DNA from: Rhodospirillales bacterium
GTDB taxonomy: Bacteria; Pseudomonadota; Gammaproteobacteria; Steroidobacterales; Rariloculaceae
Direction: 5' to 3'
DNA length: 8,681 bases
Assembly (NCBI GenBank): GCA_024640665.1
Contig: JAHEEO010000133.1
Location: 1-8,681 of the forward strand
Shown in pieces: positions 6,123 to 8,681 of the stretch (positions are counted from its first letter, which is position 1; the number at the start of each line of letters is the position of its first letter). A program made the translations under genes and the position numbers. The notes under the pieces are model-generated. The model ran no database searches, was not told the origin of the DNA, and saw only the letters and a list, made by a program, of their open reading frames with translations.

Positions 6123-8681
6123 GCCGCTCGTCCTGGTTGACGGCTCTTCATATATCTATCGCGCATTTCATGCGCTGCCGGATTTGCGCAATTCCGCCGA
6201 CGAGCCTACTGGCGCCATACATGGCGTGCTCAACATGCTGCAACGCTTACTCGACGACTATGAGCCAGACTATGTCGCCGTTGTATTCGACGCCCCCGGT
6301 AAAACCTTCCGGGACGCTCTCTTCGCCGAATACAAAGCTACGCGGGCCGTCATGCCAGACGATCTACGCAGCCAACTCGAGCCCGTAAGAGACGCCATCG
6401 AGCACATGGGTATTGCCGTGTTGCGAATTGAAGACGTCGAAGCCGACGACGTAATTGGCACGCTCGCTAAACACGCGTCCGAGCAAAACCTGAATACGAT
6501 CATCTCCACAACCGACAAGGACATGACGCAGCTCGTCAATGAGCAGGTGACGGTCGTCAATACGATGAGCAACACAGTGCTCGATATTACTGGCGTCAAA
6601 GAAAAATTCGGTGTAGCGCCTGAAAGAATCATTGACTACTTAACGTTGGTTGGCGACACGTCAGATAACATACCAGGCGTACCTAGCGTCGGCCCCAAGA
6701 CAGCCGTTAAATGGCTGGAAACCTACGGCGACTTGGACGGAGTCATCCAAAATGCTGATGAGATCCGCGGCAAAGTTGCGGAAAAACTGAAAGACAATAT
6801 AGAGCATCTGCCACTTTACAAGACTCTTGTGACAATAAAGTGTGACGTCGAACTACCCAACGGTTTCGAATCACTGCGGCGCAAAGCGCCTGATACAGAT
6901 AAGCTCAAAGCGCTCTTTGAACGATACGAAATGCGGTCTTTCTTGCGGCGACTCAGCAACCCCGCAAGCGCCGCCCCATCCGTTTCTGAAGAAACAACAC
7001 ACACCTCGCCAAACAGCGAAGCAAACTACGAAACGGTCTTGACGAAGCCGCATTTTGACGAGTGGCTGACAAGAATCCAGGCGGCCGACCTCGTGGCTTT
7101 CGATACAGAAACGACAAGTCTAAACTACATGCAGGCAAAACTAGTCGGCATATCGGTTGCGATTACCGCAGGCGAAGCCGCCTATATTCCCCTTGCTCAT
7201 AGCTATCCCGGCGCGCCTGAACAGCTTGACATAGAAGACGTGTTGGCAGCACTAAAGCCTTGGCTGGAAGACCCCTCGCAGGCCAAACTTGGTCACCACA
7301 TAAAGTACGACGCGCATATCCTGAAAAACTACGGCATTGCGCTGCGTGGCGTGCAATTCGACTCGATGCTTGAGTCTTATGTTCTCAATTCTACGGCGAC
7401 ACGTCATGATATGGACTCTGTCGCCGGGCGCTATCTGGGCTTACACACTACCAAGTACGAGGACGTTGCAGGCAAAGGCAGCAAGCAGCTGTGCTTTGAC
7501 GAGATCGATCTCGACATTGCAGCGCCTTATGCTGCTGAAGATGCGGACGTTACTCTGCGGCTGCACCAGACACTCTGGCCAAAACTCAAAGCTGAACCTG
7601 CACTCGAACGCGTGTTCAAAGAGCTTGAATTGCCGCTGATCGCCGTGCTCGAAGCAATGGAATACGCGGGCGTCATGGTCGACGCAAAATTACTGGCAAA
7701 GCAAAGTGCCGAACTCAGCAAACTCATTGTTGAAGCTGAGCGCAATGCTCATGAAGCCGCAGGCCAGCCTTTCAATCTTGGCTCGCCGAAACAGCTCCAA
7801 GAAATCCTTTACGACAAACTGAGCTTGCCGGTGCTCGGCAAGACGCCAAAAGGCCAACCGTCCACGGCTGAGAACGTGCTGCAAGAACTGGCACAGGAAT
7901 ACGAACTGCCGCAGATCGTTCTGCAATTTCGCGCGTTATCGAAACTGAAGTCTACGTATACGGACAAGCTGCCGCGCGAAATTAACCCCGCTACGGGACG
8001 GATTCATACCTCTTATCATCAAGCAGTCGCTGCCACCGGCAGGCTGTCCTCAACTGAACCGAATTTGCAGAATATTCCTATACGCACGGCAGAGGGCCGG
8101 CGAATACGTCAAGCGTTCGTTGCGCCAAGCGGGTATCAGCTGATCGCTGCCGACTATTCCCAGATCGAGTTGCGGATCATGGCGCATCTATCGGGCGACG
8201 AAAGCTTGCGCACCGCGTTCGCAAACCGCAGGGACGTCCACCGGGCAACGGCCGCTGAGGTATTTGGTGTGGCGCTGGAGGATGTTTCGGATGAGCAGCG
8301 GCGGGCGGCCAAAGCGATCAATTTCGGTCTTATCTATGGAATGTCTGCTTTCGGGCTGGCTCGACAGCTGGGGACGACACGCAGCGACGCTCAATCTTAT
8401 GTAGATCTCTATTTCGAGCGTTATCCTGGCGTCAAAGCCTATATGGACCGCACTCGAGAGCAAGCCCGCGAACAAGGCTATGTTGAGACCGTATTGGGCC
8501 GCCGCCTATACCTGCCAGAAATAAAGTCGCGCAACGCGGCGCGCCGCCAATATGCTGAACGCAGCGCCATCAATGCCCCCATGCAGGGTACGGCTGCCGA
8601 TATCATCAAACGCGCCATGATCGATGTGCACGCGTGGCTGGCCACCGGCGCCATCGACGCCCGGCTCATCATGCAAGTCCA
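6112..8681 (+). CDS. polA: DNA polymerase I (PolA), 3' end cut by window
   Basis: Gap-filling and Okazaki-fragment-processing polymerase. The frame is open from GTG 6112 to the window edge (856 codons; the family has about 920-930). The 5'-nuclease domain shows LVDGSSYIYRAFHALP (Asp10), VFDAPG (Asp60), VEADDVIG (Glu110, Asp112, Asp113), TTDKDM (Asp135, Asp137) and the GDTSDNIPGVPSVGPKTA helix-hairpin-helix. A Ser/Thr/Glu linker (about 284-306) leads to an intact proofreading domain: FDTET (Asp331, Glu333), Asp400 in IKYD, and Asp477 in YAAEDAD. The polymerase domain has TGRLSSTEPNLQNIPIRT, motif A ADYSQIELR (Asp681, Glu686) and O-helix RRAAKAINFGLIYG (Arg730, Lys734, Phe738, Tyr742). The window stops at MQV, just before the expected HDEL motif C. 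Start: GTG overlaps the lipoprotein stop by 11 bases with no clear Shine-Dalgarno, so coupled translation is likely; the conserved LVDGSSY lies at the expected distance. The active proofreading residues and O-helix are proteobacterial in type. Confidence 0.96.
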   Translation, partial: MSAKPLVLVDGSSYIYRAFHALPDLRNSADEPTGAIHGVLNMLQRLLDDYEPDYVAVVFDAPGKTFRDALFAEYKATRAVMPDDLRSQLEPVRDAIEHMGIAVLRIEDVEADDVIGTLAKHASEQNLNTIISTTDKDMTQLVNEQVTVVNTMSNTVLDITGVKEKFGVAPERIIDYLTLVGDTSDNIPGVPSVGPKTAVKWLETYGDLDGVIQNADEIRGKVAEKLKDNIEHLPLYKTLVTIKCDVELPNGFESLRRKAPDTDKLKALFERYEMRSFLRRLSNPASAAPSVSEETTHTSPNSEANYETVLTKPHFDEWLTRIQAADLVAFDTETTSLNYMQAKLVGISVAITAGEAAYIPLAHSYPGAPEQLDIEDVLAALKPWLEDPSQAKLGHHIKYDAHILKNYGIALRGVQFDSMLESYVLNSTATRHDMDSVAGRYLGLHTTKYEDVAGKGSKQLCFDEIDLDIAAPYAAEDADVTLRLHQTLWPKLKAEPALERVFKELELPLIAVLEAMEYAGVMVDAKLLAKQSAELSKLIVEAERNAHEAAGQPFNLGSPKQLQEILYDKLSLPVLGKTPKGQPSTAENVLQELAQEYELPQIVLQFRALSKLKSTYTDKLPREINPATGRIHTSYHQAVAATGRLSSTEPNLQNIPIRTAEGRRIRQAFVAPSGYQLIAADYSQIELRIMAHLSGDESLRTAFANRRDVHRATAAEVFGVALEDVSDEQRRAAKAINFGLIYGMSAFGLARQLGTTRSDAQSYVDLYFERYPGVKAYMDRTREQAREQGYVETVLGRRLYLPEIKSRNAARRQYAERSAINAPMQGTAADIIKRAMIDVHAWLATGAIDARLIMQV

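Noticed and set aside
1..8681. tRNA, CRISPR, insertion sequence, phage or hidden defence system
   Set aside because: The window is filled by recognisable overlapping genes; I found no repeats, clover-leaf, transposase or inverted ends.

Overview
The window reads as one gapless co-directional operon on the + strand: the 3' part of a P-loop-NTPase-like gene, then argC, argD, an argF'-type transcarbamylase, argB, argH, a small LptM-like lipoprotein and the 5' 92% or so of polA, which runs off the right edge. No intergenic space exceeds 9 nt and several genes overlap (ATGA, TAATG, an 8-nt and an 11-nt overlap). I see no tRNA, rRNA, CRISPR, IS element, terminator or attachment site.

Organism: the PolA (intact proofreading domain, RRAAKAINFGLIYG O-helix) and the LptM-type lipoprotein with the CG-x-x-GPL mature start point to a proteobacterium, most likely a gammaproteobacterium, of moderate GC. 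The arginine enzymes look different. ArgC, ArgD, the transcarbamylase and to a lesser degree ArgH carry motifs I associate with the Bacteroidota-type arginine set rather than with enterobacterial or pseudomonad enzymes. This comparison is from memory, without a search.

Pathway: the transcarbamylase belongs to the family that carbamoylates an N-acylated ornithine (N-acetyl- or N-succinyl-L-ornithine), not free ornithine. The specificity position (Glu in Xanthomonas AOTCase, Pro in Bacteroides SOTCase) is Ala here. Published swaps of that Glu to Ala, Ser or Pro convert the Xanthomonas enzyme to succinylornithine. The block therefore probably runs arginine synthesis through N-succinylated intermediates: ArgB phosphorylates the N-acylglutamate, ArgC reduces it, ArgD transaminates, ArgF' carbamoylates, a deacylase (not in the window) releases citrulline, ArgG (not in the window) makes argininosuccinate and ArgH cleaves it. 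The N-acylglutamate synthase is also outside the window.

Most interesting points: the predicted succinyl specificity with two further active-site deviations (His at the 80s-loop Trp site, Leu at the second Arg of the carbamoyl-phosphate motif); an uncharacterised P-loop-type gene translationally coupled to argC; an argininosuccinate lyase that stops about 45 residues early; and the coupling of arginine genes to lptM and polA.
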